DNA of 34,605 nucleotides from a virus. The translations under genes were made by a program, and so were the position numbers. The DNA is taken from positions 1-34,605 of the IMG/VR virus record IMGVR_UViG_3300042936_000762; one strand, given 5' to 3'. Numbering within the stretch: the stretch's first letter is position 1; every line of letters begins with the position of its first letter. The notes under the pieces were generated by a model. The model did not search any database, was not told where the DNA came from, and saw nothing but the letters and a program-made list of their open reading frames with translations. Shown piece by piece: positions 1-8,149 of the stretch.

Positions 1-238
1 TCATAGTTGTTGGTAGTATAACCTTTTGTAAAGCAAAACAATTTGTAAAGGCACTCGCCAATGATGATCCAGTCCATGTGGTAGGAAGTTTTACATATTC
101 TAAATTTGAATAATTACCTAATGTTCCGTTTGAGTATTTAGATGTGAGAGTAAGAGCAGATGCAATTGTATCACCGTGGTATAGTTCTAATAATCCTGAT
201 GGAAAATTCAAAGGCGAACCAAGATTTACAGGAGCAAT
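1..238. repeat. Left copy of contig-end overlap (circular junction)
   Basis: These bases match 34368-34605 over 238 positions with four mismatches (68, 71, 128, 134). The reading frame of the minus-strand fibre gene passes through the junction without a break when the ends are joined. The simplest reading is a circular or circularly permuted genome whose contig ends overlap. A true direct terminal repeat would normally be identical, so the differences argue for reads from slightly different strains. Confidence 0.9.
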
Positions 239-628
239 AAGATTACAAGTTGTTAGTGAGACGGTTGGATCTACCGTAATAGTAATGACCCAAGTATTAT
301 ATCCTCTTGAACAAGTAGTTCCACCAGTTGTATAATCATGACTTGTGTTTGTAGTTGTTGTTGTGCTTACTTGATCTGATGAACCATCACCCCAATCAAT
401 ATAGATTGAATATGTAGCACCTGTTCTTGTGAATATACTATTGATTGTATATGATGTTGTTGCTCCAGTTCCAGCAAATGACTGAGTTCCTATATCACTT
501 ACTAACATTTGAATCTTATTTACATTATCAGTAATAGAAATCCAGTCACCTGGTCTTGTCCATTCTGTTGGCGGAGTTAAAGGTTTTTTTGGTATGTTAG
601 ATACTTGTCCTGGTGTAAAAAATGCCAT
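1..628 (-). CDS. PKD + leucine-rich-repeat tail fibre, N-terminal part (continues at 34605)
   Basis: This is the first part of a 743-residue protein that starts at ATG 628, runs off the left edge and continues in frame at the right end of the window down to 32764. The start (MAFFTPGQVSNIPKK) is followed by a segment with W23 and W29. A PKD-like beta domain lies at about residues 55-120, with the signature IDWGDGS at 77-83 and a closing SHDY near 96-99. PKD domains are common in phage and bacterial surface proteins as spacers or glycan-contact modules. The gene begins 6 bases after the stop of the 323-residue collagen-like fibre gene, in a run of fibre genes, so a receptor-binding or fibre role is inferred. 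The leader is AT-rich with no Shine-Dalgarno. Confidence 0.8.
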   Translation of the reverse strand, partial: MAFFTPGQVSNIPKKPLTPPTEWTRPGDWISITDNVNKIQMLVSDIGTQSFAGTGATTSYTINSIFTRTGATYSIYIDWGDGSSDQVSTTTTTNTSHDYTTGGTTCSRGYNTWVITITVDPTVSLTTCNLIAPVNLGSPLNFPSGLLELYHGDTIASALTLTSKYSNGTLGNYSNLEYVKLPTTWTGSSLASAFTNCFALQKVILPTTM

Positions 629-634
629 AGTTTA

Positions 635-1606
635 TTAGAATATTTGTATATCACCTATTATTGTTGTAATAGGTAAGTAATAAGAATAGAATATAGAGTA
701 AGAAGCTCCAACAAGATTATAAGGAAGTAATCTTGAATTTATACACTCTGTATAACTATCATTGTATGGTATATAATTAACTATACTTTGAGTTCCTATA
801 TTCGCATTAGAAAAAGTATAACCCCAAAAAGAGCCTGTTGCGAACCAACCAGAAGTTGTAAGTGATTGACTTGTTAAGAATACTTTTGCTGCTGAACCGC
901 CACCTGAAACACCTGATGTTCCTGATGAGCCATTAGAACCAGTTGCTCCTGTAATAGATATACCAGAAGAGCCGGAGGTTCCATTAGTTCCATCTAATCC
1001 ATTATATACAAATGATATAGAATAATCAACTGATGAAAATGTTCCATTCGCGGTAAGAGCCGAACCTAAATCAGCGTCTAACCAACTACCAGGTATAGAA
1101 TAATTAAAAGCAGCTGATGTGATCGGCCATACAGCAGAGACCGTGTTATTATTAACCTCGGATACTTTTATATAAACTATATTTCCGTTATTATATAATG
1201 TTTCTATTTCTTGAAGCCATGCTTGGCAAACAACCATGTTTATATTTTTAGAACTTATAGAAAGTTTTGTAGTAGATGATAAAGAATTTGAATCACTAAT
1301 GAAATATGTATTTCCTGGATTAACATTTTCGCCTAATCCAGACCAGCTCCATCTTATAGAATTAGATCCATCAACACCAGCAAGACCTGAAGATCCACTT
1401 GAGCCACTTGAGCCACTTGAGCCAGGTGATCCGCTTGACCCCGAAGTTCCGCTTGTTCCAGATGTTCCAGATGTTCCAGACCCAGTTCCTCCACCACCTG
1501 TTGATGTTGTGCCACTTATCAAACCAGAATTATCTACTTGAAGTAATCTATTTCCAGATCCAGCGAGTGAATCTAATTGTATCTCATCATTAGTTGTTAA
1601 TTTCAT
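635..1606 (-). CDS. Collagen-like tail fibre protein
   Basis: 323 residues. The N-terminus (residues 10-30, LDSLAGSGNRLLQVDNSG) resembles the opening segment of many phage fibre proteins that ends in NRLLQVD or NRMV. Two collagen-like blocks of Gly-X-Y triplets built from Gly, Ser and Thr follow: about residues 40-77 and 205-235. A globular segment lies between them and another of about 85 residues ends the protein. Collagen-like triplets in phage fibres form trimeric stalks; here they would join knob domains. It sits between an 84-residue gene and the PKD/LRR fibre. The exact receptor is unknown. The fibre assignment rests on composition and neighbours. Confidence 0.75.
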   Translation of the reverse strand: MKLTTNDEIQLDSLAGSGNRLLQVDNSGLISGTTSTGGGGTGSGTSGTSGTSGTSGSSGSPGSSGSSGSSGSSGLAGVDGSNSIRWSWSGLGENVNPGNTYFISDSNSLSSTTKLSISSKNINMVVCQAWLQEIETLYNNGNIVYIKVSEVNNNTVSAVWPITSAAFNYSIPGSWLDADLGSALTANGTFSSVDYSISFVYNGLDGTNGTSGSSGISITGATGSNGSSGTSGVSGGGSAAKVFLTSQSLTTSGWFATGSFWGYTFSNANIGTQSIVNYIPYNDSYTECINSRLLPYNLVGASYSIFYSYYLPITTIIGDIQIF

Positions 1607-1625
1607 CTTCTAATTTATTTTTAAT

Positions 1626-1880
1626 TTACAAATATGGTGGTTTTGGTATGGCAGGAACTTCTATAAAAACTCCATTATCCCAGTAGTATTGTTTATTTGG
1701 ATCAGGAACAAGTATATCATCTGTTATTATTTCAGCGGTTGTATAATCGGTTCCTATATACCAATCATTCGCACCATCTACATAAACTTTAATGATTCCA
1801 ATTTCTCCTCTTTCATTTACTTTTCTTATATCAGTTGATGATGCCAACACATAATTATTTGTTATATCTATTACTATCAT
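1626..1880 (-). CDS. Small protein of the fibre cluster, function unknown
   Basis: 84 residues, acidic, beta-rich in appearance (MIVIDITNNYVLASS, IIKVYVDGANDWYIG) with a proline-rich end (VPAIPKPPYL). It lies between the Kelch protein and a collagen-like fibre with gaps of only 17-19 bases, so it is surely in the same transcript. A small structural or fibre-assembly role is plausible from position only. No family was recognised. Confidence 0.6.
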   Translation of the reverse strand: MIVIDITNNYVLASSTDIRKVNERGEIGIIKVYVDGANDWYIGTDYTTAEIITDDILVPDPNKQYYWDNGVFIEVPAIPKPPYL

Positions 1881-1897
1881 TTTTATTTATATTATTT

Positions 1898-2911
1898 TTA
1901 TATTTGTTGCCATATAGATGCACTTGTGCCGGCTGCACCACCACCGGGACCAGCATATATACTACAATTAAAAGCGGTAATATGAGCATTATAAAGGACT
2001 TCCGGTAAATTAGTTCTTTGTGTCCAAACATCTGTTAATATATCATACTCCCACACATCCTGCATTGGTATAGTTGCTGTATAACCACCTATCAAATATC
2101 CTTTATTACTTGGAATACCTGTTCCGATTGAACCATACATCATATTTTCTCTTGCCACCGATGGTAGTGATGTTTTTTTAGTCCATTGTAAAGTGTCTAT
2201 ATCAAATTCCCATAAGTCATTTTGTAAAACATTCGCGGTTGCTCCACCACAACTTACATAGGCTTTTGTTCCACTCGCGTTGGTCCAGTATCCAGGATAA
2301 AATCTTGGACCTGCTTTGAAATCTGGTATAGAATAAGTTCCATTACCACCACCTTTTCCTACGGTTGTATACCAAGCGTCATCAGTCGCATTATATCTTC
2401 TAAAATCTTTAAATTCACCAGCACCACCAGAAAGAGTTCCAAGTCCATAGTATGCTTCACCTTTTAATATAAAAGATATTGCTATTCCTCTTGTTGTTCC
2501 ACTATATGTGGCTGCTTTTGCCCATGAGTTTGTAGTTGGATTATATCTCCAAAGATCTTTATAATATGGAGCACCCGTTGCGAAAGGAGCTCTACCACCA
2601 AGAATGAATCCATATCCATTTAGTGCAAATCCCTGTGCTCCATTTCTCGCAGTTCCCGAAAGGGGAGCGGTCGCTGTTGCGGACCAAACATTATTAATAG
2701 TATCATATCTATAAAATGATTGTGTTGATGTGATGGCAGCGGTTGCTCTACCAGTTCCAAGGTAAATATAATTACCAATAGTAAAAGATGCTGCCGCAGC
2801 TAATCCAGGAGTTCTATTTGTATATTGAGCGATCTTTGACCATACATAGGTCAAAGAACAAAGTATAGCTGGCGTGGGGGCTACCCAAAATGCGACGCCT
2901 GTGTTAAACAT
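1898..2911 (-). CDS. Kelch-repeat protein, probable receptor-binding tail protein
   Basis: 337 residues from ATG 2911. Repeats of about 50 residues carry the Kelch pattern: small hydrophobic run, double glycine, then a spaced Tyr and Trp. Examples are GFILGGRAPF...LWRYNPTTNSW, GYLIGGYTA...VWEYDILTDVW and DLWEFDIDTLQW. Five or six blades would make a beta-propeller, a fold often used to bind glycans or proteins. A longer start at 2947 exists, but ATG 2911 overlaps the stop of the collagen gene as TAATG, the same one-base coupling used elsewhere in this genome, so it is preferred. It lies among fibre genes; host recognition is inferred. Confidence 0.8.
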   Translation of the reverse strand: MFNTGVAFWVAPTPAILCSLTYVWSKIAQYTNRTPGLAAAASFTIGNYIYLGTGRATAAITSTQSFYRYDTINNVWSATATAPLSGTARNGAQGFALNGYGFILGGRAPFATGAPYYKDLWRYNPTTNSWAKAATYSGTTRGIAISFILKGEAYYGLGTLSGGAGEFKDFRRYNATDDAWYTTVGKGGGNGTYSIPDFKAGPRFYPGYWTNASGTKAYVSCGGATANVLQNDLWEFDIDTLQWTKKTSLPSVARENMMYGSIGTGIPSNKGYLIGGYTATIPMQDVWEYDILTDVWTQRTNLPEVLYNAHITAFNCSIYAGPGGGAAGTSASIWQQI

Positions 2912-5544
2912 TAGTAAGATAAATAATTTTTTATTGTTGAAATCCACATATCAGTTCCATCATATATTCCAGACATAACAAAAGATCCTGTAAATCCAAG
3001 AGCGGTTGCGCCGACCGTCTGCCAAGCGTAAGCACTATCAAGTGAAAAACTATATGTTCCTGCTTTTATTAAGAAGTTATATACTGATGTTGTAGCCGAA
3101 ACATAACCAAAAGTTGTATTACCAGTCAGAGTATAAGCATAGGTATTGGTTGATGCTAAAGAAACGGCTGTTGTTCCAGTTATATTAGACACCGATACAT
3201 TTGTGGTATAAGAATTTATACCTATGCTGTAAGTTCCAGCATTATTTCCAATCGCGAGTGTTTGAGCGAGTGATTGAGTTCCAGTATCTCCTTTCGGACC
3301 AGACATCTCTATAATAGAATAGTGTATGTTTGTAAGTGAGAATGTTCCGCTTATTTGACCTACCGTGCTGAATTGTAAATCTATCCAATAGTTAGTATTA
3401 CTTGATAAATCAACAACAACATTTGTATCAACAGGACTAACACCAGTAGTGCTGTTGAATTCATATGGCATACTATATGTTAATCCATTTGTTGATGAAG
3501 CAGTTGTTCCCGCTGCTGGTGATGACCCAGTTCCTATAATTAAACTAACTCTACCATAACTTACTGGTGTGAATGATATATTAACATATAATTTACCAAT
3601 AGTGCTTGTTGAAAATGTTGTTCCAATGCCAGCAATCTTCATTGTTTGATCCGCAGTTCCGTTTGGTAAATATCCACCATAGTATGGCCCAGGAATTACA
3701 GAGTGTGTTCCTGCCGAAATTGATCTATTTGTGCTTTCAAATATAAATTGACCTGTTGATATATTGTAAGAGGTAAGATAAAAGTTGGCTGTTAAATCCC
3801 AATCAGGACTTAAAGCATCACCAGGACTAATACCACCAGGTGATCCCCATGATAAACCAGTCGGTGCTGTGATTACATAATATCCATTAGGTAAGGTTGA
3901 GGCACTCCAGCCAATCGCACTTGATCTAAATGAGTATAAGTCAATTGTTCCAACACTTTTATTACTTGATGTTCCACTTATACTTTTCATAGAACCTGAT
4001 ATAATAGTTGAACCATTTATACCAGAAGAACCACTTGAGCCTGATGATCCACTTGAACCAGATGATCCAGAAGACCCAGAAGAACCACTTGACCCAGAAG
4101 ATCCACTTGATCCTGCTTGACCGACAGCACCAGCCAAATTAATTTGCCAACTGGCGTATGTTCCTGAACCAGTTTTATGTTTAATATCATAAACTAATAA
4201 ACCAGTTGATGGATTATAAGAAACAACTTCTGCGTGCATATGATTACTTAAATCATGTGCGATAATTATACTTTGAGCAATTGAATAATCAAGATTTAAA
4301 TCATTTGTTATTAATGATTGAGTTCCATTACTCGCGATTGTTAGATTAGTATTTGAAGTTGTTGAATAAACATCACCATCTATACCAGAAGTTCCATCTA
4401 CACCAGATGTGCCGCTTGAACCAGAAGTTCCATCTATACCAGAAGTTCCATCTATACCAGATGTGCCACTTGATCCTGATGAGCCAGAAGATCCTGATGA
4501 GCCACTTGACCCTGAGGTTGCAGAAGATCCACTTGTTCCATTTATACCAGAAGACCCAGAAGTTCCATCTACACCAGATGTGCCGCTTGAACCAGAAGTT
4601 CCATCTATACCAGATGTGCCACTTGATCCTGATGAGCCAGAAGATCCACTTGAACCTGAAATACCTGATGAGCCACTTGAACCCGATGAACCGCTTATAC
4701 CACTTGACCCTGATGATCCATTCACACCATTTGTTCCATCTATACCAGAAGATCCAGAAGTTCCATCTATACCAGATGTGCCAGAAGTTCCATCTACTCC
4801 TGATGTGCCGCTTGATCCTGATGAGCCTGATATACCACTTGAGCCTGATGTGCCATTTATACCAGAAGTTCCTGATGAACCACCACCACCTGATGGACCA
4901 GTTGCACCAGTTATACCTGAAGTTCCTGATGAACCTGATATACCTGATGTGCCACTTGTGCCAGCAGCACCCGTTGCTCCTTGCGGACCTATTGGACCAG
5001 GAGGACCCGTTGGACCAAAGTAAGTAATTGTATATCCATTTGTTGAAAGAACGGTTGAATAACCGACCATCGCACTTACTGGATCATTACAAGGTGAATA
5101 TCTTAAAGGAAGTTTTAGAGTAAAAGTAGTCATCCAACCATTACTATTCTCATCCTGTGCTTCATACGCTGGCTGACCTTCAAAGGTTCCATCAATACTT
5201 AAATCTAAATCAACATAATAAGGATGCTGATCTAATTCAGCGAATATAGTTTTACTTATATAATCACAATCAGAAGATGTATCTTGATAATTGGCATCAC
5301 CTTTATTAATCTTATCCATAATATACATAGTGAATGTATAGTATTCTACGCCTTGTGAATTACCACCACCTGTTTGAACTCTTGTTGATATAGGTTCAAT
5401 CCACATATAAGGAAGTAAGGGCGGTCTTTCATTACCTATATTGTATGAAGGTCCGAATCCAAAGTCATTGATAAAACTATGGCGATTTGCTAAATCTTCA
5501 AATATAGATTTAATCTTTGTTAGTGTTAAAGTATTATTACTCAT
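2911..5544 (-). CDS. Collagen-like fibre with tail-completion-like N-terminal domain
   Basis: 877 residues. Residues 1-165 form a globular domain (FGFGPSYNIG, YTFTMYIMDK, FTLKLPLRYSPC) that looks like the small tail-completion or neck proteins of Bacteroidota phages. A classical collagen stretch (GPTGPPGPIGPQG) begins near residue 174 and grades into about 200 residues of SGTSGSSG-type triplets. A globular insert (about 388-470), a second collagen block (about 475-510) and a long beta-rich C-terminus follow. The start overlaps the stop of a 56-residue gene as ATGA. The N-terminal domain would anchor the fibre to the virion; that fusion is inferred from sequence resemblance and could be checked by structure prediction. 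Confidence 0.75.
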   Translation of the reverse strand: MSNNTLTLTKIKSIFEDLANRHSFINDFGFGPSYNIGNERPPLLPYMWIEPISTRVQTGGGNSQGVEYYTFTMYIMDKINKGDANYQDTSSDCDYISKTIFAELDQHPYYVDLDLSIDGTFEGQPAYEAQDENSNGWMTTFTLKLPLRYSPCNDPVSAMVGYSTVLSTNGYTITYFGPTGPPGPIGPQGATGAAGTSGTSGISGSSGTSGITGATGPSGGGGSSGTSGINGTSGSSGISGSSGSSGTSGVDGTSGTSGIDGTSGSSGIDGTNGVNGSSGSSGISGSSGSSGSSGISGSSGSSGSSGSSGTSGIDGTSGSSGTSGVDGTSGSSGINGTSGSSATSGSSGSSGSSGSSGSSGTSGIDGTSGIDGTSGSSGTSGVDGTSGIDGDVYSTTSNTNLTIASNGTQSLITNDLNLDYSIAQSIIIAHDLSNHMHAEVVSYNPSTGLLVYDIKHKTGSGTYASWQINLAGAVGQAGSSGSSGSSGSSGSSGSSGSSGSSGSSGSSGINGSTIISGSMKSISGTSSNKSVGTIDLYSFRSSAIGWSASTLPNGYYVITAPTGLSWGSPGGISPGDALSPDWDLTANFYLTSYNISTGQFIFESTNRSISAGTHSVIPGPYYGGYLPNGTADQTMKIAGIGTTFSTSTIGKLYVNISFTPVSYGRVSLIIGTGSSPAAGTTASSTNGLTYSMPYEFNSTTGVSPVDTNVVVDLSSNTNYWIDLQFSTVGQISGTFSLTNIHYSIIEMSGPKGDTGTQSLAQTLAIGNNAGTYSIGINSYTTNVSVSNITGTTAVSLASTNTYAYTLTGNTTFGYVSATTSVYNFLIKAGTYSFSLDSAYAWQTVGATALGFTGSFVMSGIYDGTDMWISTIKNYLSY
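4018..5025. repeat. Imperfect tandem DNA repeats encoding collagen-like triplets
   Basis: Two blocks (about 4018-4115 and 4380-5025) are built from 9-base units and larger units such as ccagaagttccatctatacc and gatgtgccacttgatcctga, repeated with small changes. They encode Gly-X-Y triplets on the minus strand. Such tracts recombine and slip easily, so copy number is likely to vary among related phages. Smaller blocks of the same kind occur at about 895-1000 and 1375-1500. Confidence 0.85.
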
Positions 5545-5711
5545 AATAATTTATTTAATTTTTGCTCTCTGTCTTTTGATATACACCAAAGGCGTATTTC
5601 TTGCCTAATTGGCGGCAATTTGCTTATCTCTTTTAATTTGTCCTTATCTTCTTTGGTGATTTTATGCTTTATATCATCCCATTCCGCATCTAATAATTCA
5701 GTGTAAGTCAT
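5541..5711 (-). CDS. Small protein of 56 residues, function unknown
   Basis: Starts at ATG 5711, eight bases after the stop of the frameshift extension (5719), and ends in TGA 5543-5541, overlapping the next start as ATGA. The sequence is highly charged and helical (MTYTELLDAEWDDIKHK ... KLPPIRQEIRLW). Position between the chaperone extension and the first fibre, tight coupling at both ends, and a complete frame support a real gene. Function unknown; a small tail-assembly factor is possible. Confidence 0.65.
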   Translation of the reverse strand: MTYTELLDAEWDDIKHKITKEDKDKLKEISKLPPIRQEIRLWCISKDREQKLNKLL

Positions 5712-5718
5712 TTCTTTA

Positions 5719-5973
5719 TTATTTCATTTTATTTGCCATTCTTTCAGCATCATCTCTTATCTTCCAATATGAAAGAAGATTTAGAGTTTCAATATATCCA
5801 CATCTATATACTTCTTCATGTCTTGTTATATCACCATCAGCCAATCTATCCATAAAAGCGACCCATCTATACTTATGTGATTGGTCATCATTCATTGCGT
5901 GTGCGATTTTATTATCACTTTCTACACTGAATAGGCTTTCATAATCTATACTGATATTTCTTTCCCACTCAAA
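5719..5973 (-). CDS. Tail assembly chaperone, -1 frameshift extension
   Basis: An open frame of 84 residues (EWERNISIDYESL ... RDDAERMANKMK) overlaps the end of the 196-residue gene in the -1 frame and has no suitable start near its beginning. It is entered if ribosomes slip back one base on the T9 run at 5971-5979, giving a 272-residue fusion. This is the arrangement of the lambda G/GT tail chaperones. Alternatives are independent translation from an internal ATG (MNDDQSHK) or one continuous gene broken by a homopolymer sequencing error. Confidence 0.65.
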   Translation of the reverse strand, partial: FEWERNISIDYESLFSVESDNKIAHAMNDDQSHKYRWVAFMDRLADGDITRHEEVYRCGYIETLNLLSYWKIRDDAERMANKMK

Positions 5974-6536
5974 AAAAAATTGACAATAGGAATCACATCA
6001 CCAGCCTTTGCTTTATTCAAAAATAAATCTGCTCTTAATTCTAAATTCATTATATCTCTTCTATTGAATTTTTCAACCGTCCAAATTTCTTCTTTCTTTT
6101 CTGAATCATATTCCATCTTACCTGGTCTGATTAGGACAGCCAACATCTTTGGAAATAAGCCTCTAACATCATCACCATATTGTTCTTTTAATAGATTCAA
6201 AGATATATACTCACCATTATCTAAATTATTTATATCTTTAACAACATAATCAACGCCTTCTAAATTAAAATGATTAGATCCTTTTTTAAATTCAGTAAAA
6301 TTATCAATTAATTGTTTTACTTCATGTGATATAACATTCATTTCTTCTAATGATAGGTCATCAATCTCTTCTTCTGTTGAACCAGTAATGATTTCAACCA
6401 ACTTATATGTTCTCAATGTTGATTGCATAGATCCATCATCTAATAATCCTTCTGCTGTTGATGTAAAGTCCAAGTATTGCTTCAATGTAATCTCATCAAA
6501 GGATTTTGGAACTATAATTTCTTTCTTCATACTCAT
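5946..6536 (-). CDS. Tail assembly chaperone (short form)
   Basis: 196 residues, acidic and mostly helical, opening MSMKKEIIVPKSFDEITLKQY. The short form ends only eight residues after the T9 slippery run (codons AAT TTT TTT TTG, residues 186-189). Tail assembly chaperones of siphophages bind the tape measure protein during tail building, and the long/short pair made by programmed frameshifting is their hallmark. Family resemblance is modest; the call rests mainly on the frameshift. In most siphophages this pair sits just upstream of the tape measure gene, but here the tape measure is thousands of bases further along the operon. The leader ends in TATATTT immediately before ATG and has no Shine-Dalgarno. 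Confidence 0.6.
   Translation of the reverse strand: MSMKKEIIVPKSFDEITLKQYLDFTSTAEGLLDDGSMQSTLRTYKLVEIITGSTEEEIDDLSLEEMNVISHEVKQLIDNFTEFKKGSNHFNLEGVDYVVKDINNLDNGEYISLNLLKEQYGDDVRGLFPKMLAVLIRPGKMEYDSEKKEEIWTVEKFNRRDIMNLELRADLFLNKAKAGDVIPIVNFFLSGKEISV
5971..5979 (-). promoter_or_regulatory. Slippery T9 site for -1 frameshifting
   Basis: Nine T residues on the minus strand contain the heptamer T TTT TTT in the frame of the 196-residue gene, fitting the X XXY YYZ rule for a -1 slip. The -1 frame stays open for 84 codons downstream. Confidence 0.6.
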
Positions 6537-6564
6537 AAATATATTTTATTTTTTATTTATCATC

Positions 6565-7761
6565 TTACCATTCATCACTTTCTGGTCTGATTGTTGGAAC
6601 AAATATAGTTGTTGCTCTAAATTTCTTTTTCTGATGTGAATGAATCGCATATCTTAAAGCATCCATACTATCATCATTTAATTTTATAGGTTCATCTAAA
6701 ATCTGATCCTTATTTGTTTTCCAACTATACATTTTATATTCTTTTAAGGTATTAGTTGATGCTTTATGAATCCAAATCTTATTTGACTTCACCGTGTTTA
6801 TACCTGCTTTAACTTCTTTATTTGCCTCTTTTATATTATATCCCGCTCTTCTTAAATCTGTGATGATTTCAGGTCTTGAATAATCTGCGTAGATATATTT
6901 TTGCTTATCTATACCATACTGATTGAATAGGCTTACTAAATCACCAGATGTTAAGAATTGTTTATAGATTATTTCTTCACAATAATATCCTTCATCTGTT
7001 ATACTTACTTTAATTAAAACTGATGGGTGATTATATCCAAAGTCAAGTCCATATACCGTATCAATTACATCAAGCGGATTTATATCATACTGATTAAAGT
7101 GAGTGTATATTCTTGTTGTAGGTATAGGCTTCTCACCTAACGCGTATATCTTATAATAATTTTCATCAACTGATATTAAGTTTTCTATTTCTTTTATTAT
7201 ATCATCAGCAAGAAAAGGATTATCTTTGTATGTAGATTTAATAAATTTAGTTTCTGATCTATTTATTAAATCATACAACCAACTTTCATTATCAGATGGA
7301 TTAAAGTCAAAGATTAATTTGTCGGTGGTTCGCATATTCAATTGATTAAATTCTTCAAAAGATAATTCATTCGCTTCATTACACCATAAGACATGCCTTT
7401 TTCTACCTCTTAACTTTTGTTCATCATCAACAGAAAAGAATTCAATAGAAGATCCATTATAAAAATTATACATATTTTCTGTTTTGTGATGTTCAGATAA
7501 TTTATACAATCCTAAATCACGCATTACTTCTATGAAATCTCTTAACACGGATGATCTTAAAGAAGGAAATGATTTTCTTACTATACTGACTAACTTACCT
7601 GGATTGGTAAGACAATAAACAATTACCATTTGACATAGTGAATATGTTTTGGAACTTCTACTTCCTCCTTGATTGACCACAAATCTTATTTCATCATCAT
7701 TAAGTGCTTCATAGTTCCAAGAAAATACTTCTGTGTGCTTTATGTTTAATGATTTACTCAC
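6565..7761 (-). CDS. terL: Terminase large subunit
   Basis: 398 residues; the DNA-packaging motor that cuts concatemers and pumps DNA into proheads. The ATPase half has a Walker A variant GGSRSSKT (residues 32-39), Walker B HVLWCNEA (123-130) and coupling motif FDFNPS (151-156). The nuclease half has GLDFGYNHP (238-246), an acidic YADYSRPE (291-298) and DDSMDALRY (363-371), the metal-binding acidic set of the RNase H-like fold. It belongs to the Terminase_3-type large subunits and is of normal length. Its start overlaps the small subunit by 8 bases. High confidence. Confidence 0.96.
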   Translation of the reverse strand: MSKSLNIKHTEVFSWNYEALNDDEIRFVVNQGGSRSSKTYSLCQMVIVYCLTNPGKLVSIVRKSFPSLRSSVLRDFIEVMRDLGLYKLSEHHKTENMYNFYNGSSIEFFSVDDEQKLRGRKRHVLWCNEANELSFEEFNQLNMRTTDKLIFDFNPSDNESWLYDLINRSETKFIKSTYKDNPFLADDIIKEIENLISVDENYYKIYALGEKPIPTTRIYTHFNQYDINPLDVIDTVYGLDFGYNHPSVLIKVSITDEGYYCEEIIYKQFLTSGDLVSLFNQYGIDKQKYIYADYSRPEIITDLRRAGYNIKEANKEVKAGINTVKSNKIWIHKASTNTLKEYKMYSWKTNKDQILDEPIKLNDDSMDALRYAIHSHQKKKFRATTIFVPTIRPESDEW

Positions 7762-8149
7762 CTATATCATCCTTTTTTAATATCTGAATAAGTTTTATTT
7801 CTGTGATCGCATTACCACCTGATGTTATATCAACCTTATCTGCTGCGTATAGACCCATCAACTTATTAATCTCTTTTTGTGTTTCTAATCTTTCTTTGTT
7901 AGTTCCTACTTCATAAAGTTCTTCTAATCTTTGTATTGCATTTGTGAATGCTTTATTTACATCTTTATCAGTTATATCCATGATATACTTTTGAGCATCA
8001 GTCAGGACTTCATAAGCAATCTTTCTACTCATACCTATTTGAACCATAAGAAAATCTAATAATGTATGTGTGCTCTTGCCTTTAATCCTCATCATTGCAA
8101 CTTTTGTAACCAGGAATTCTCTGTCATATTTTTTATTCTTGTGTGCCAC
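7754..8149 (-). CDS. terS: Terminase small subunit (probable)
   Basis: 131 residues. The N-terminal half has a basic helix-turn-helix-like stretch (VAMMRIKGKSTHTLLDFLM ... GMSRKIAYEVL) that would recognise the packaging site. A helical, acidic middle suited to oligomerisation (residues about 60-100) follows. The end (TEIKLIQILKKDD) resembles the segment that contacts the large subunit. It lies directly upstream of terL and overlaps it by 8 bases, the usual position. The call is by position and architecture rather than a firm family match. Confidence 0.75.
   Translation of the reverse strand: MAHKNKKYDREFLVTKVAMMRIKGKSTHTLLDFLMVQIGMSRKIAYEVLTDAQKYIMDITDKDVNKAFTNAIQRLEELYEVGTNKERLETQKEINKLMGLYAADKVDITSGGNAITEIKLIQILKKDDIGE

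Noticed and set aside
1-238. Direct terminal repeat as the physical genome end
   Set aside because: The two copies differ at four silent sites and cut through the middle of a gene, so an assembly overlap of a circular or permuted genome fits better.
144-335. Plus-strand open frame of 63 residues
   Set aside because: It lies antisense to the PKD/LRR fibre gene, whose frame is intact across the contig junction.
2912-2947. Longer start for the Kelch protein
   Set aside because: It would overlap the collagen gene by 37 bases; the TAATG start at 2911 matches the coupling used by other genes here.
4018-5025. Regularly repeated units that could suggest a CRISPR array
   Set aside because: The units are in-frame codons for collagen triplets, with no conserved repeat-spacer pattern and no cas genes.
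4353-5027. Long plus-strand open frames opposite the collagen-like gene, rich in Pro/Glu or Leu/His
   Set aside because: They are antisense shadows of the Gly-Ser-Thr triplet repeats on the minus strand, with low-complexity composition and no promoter or start context.
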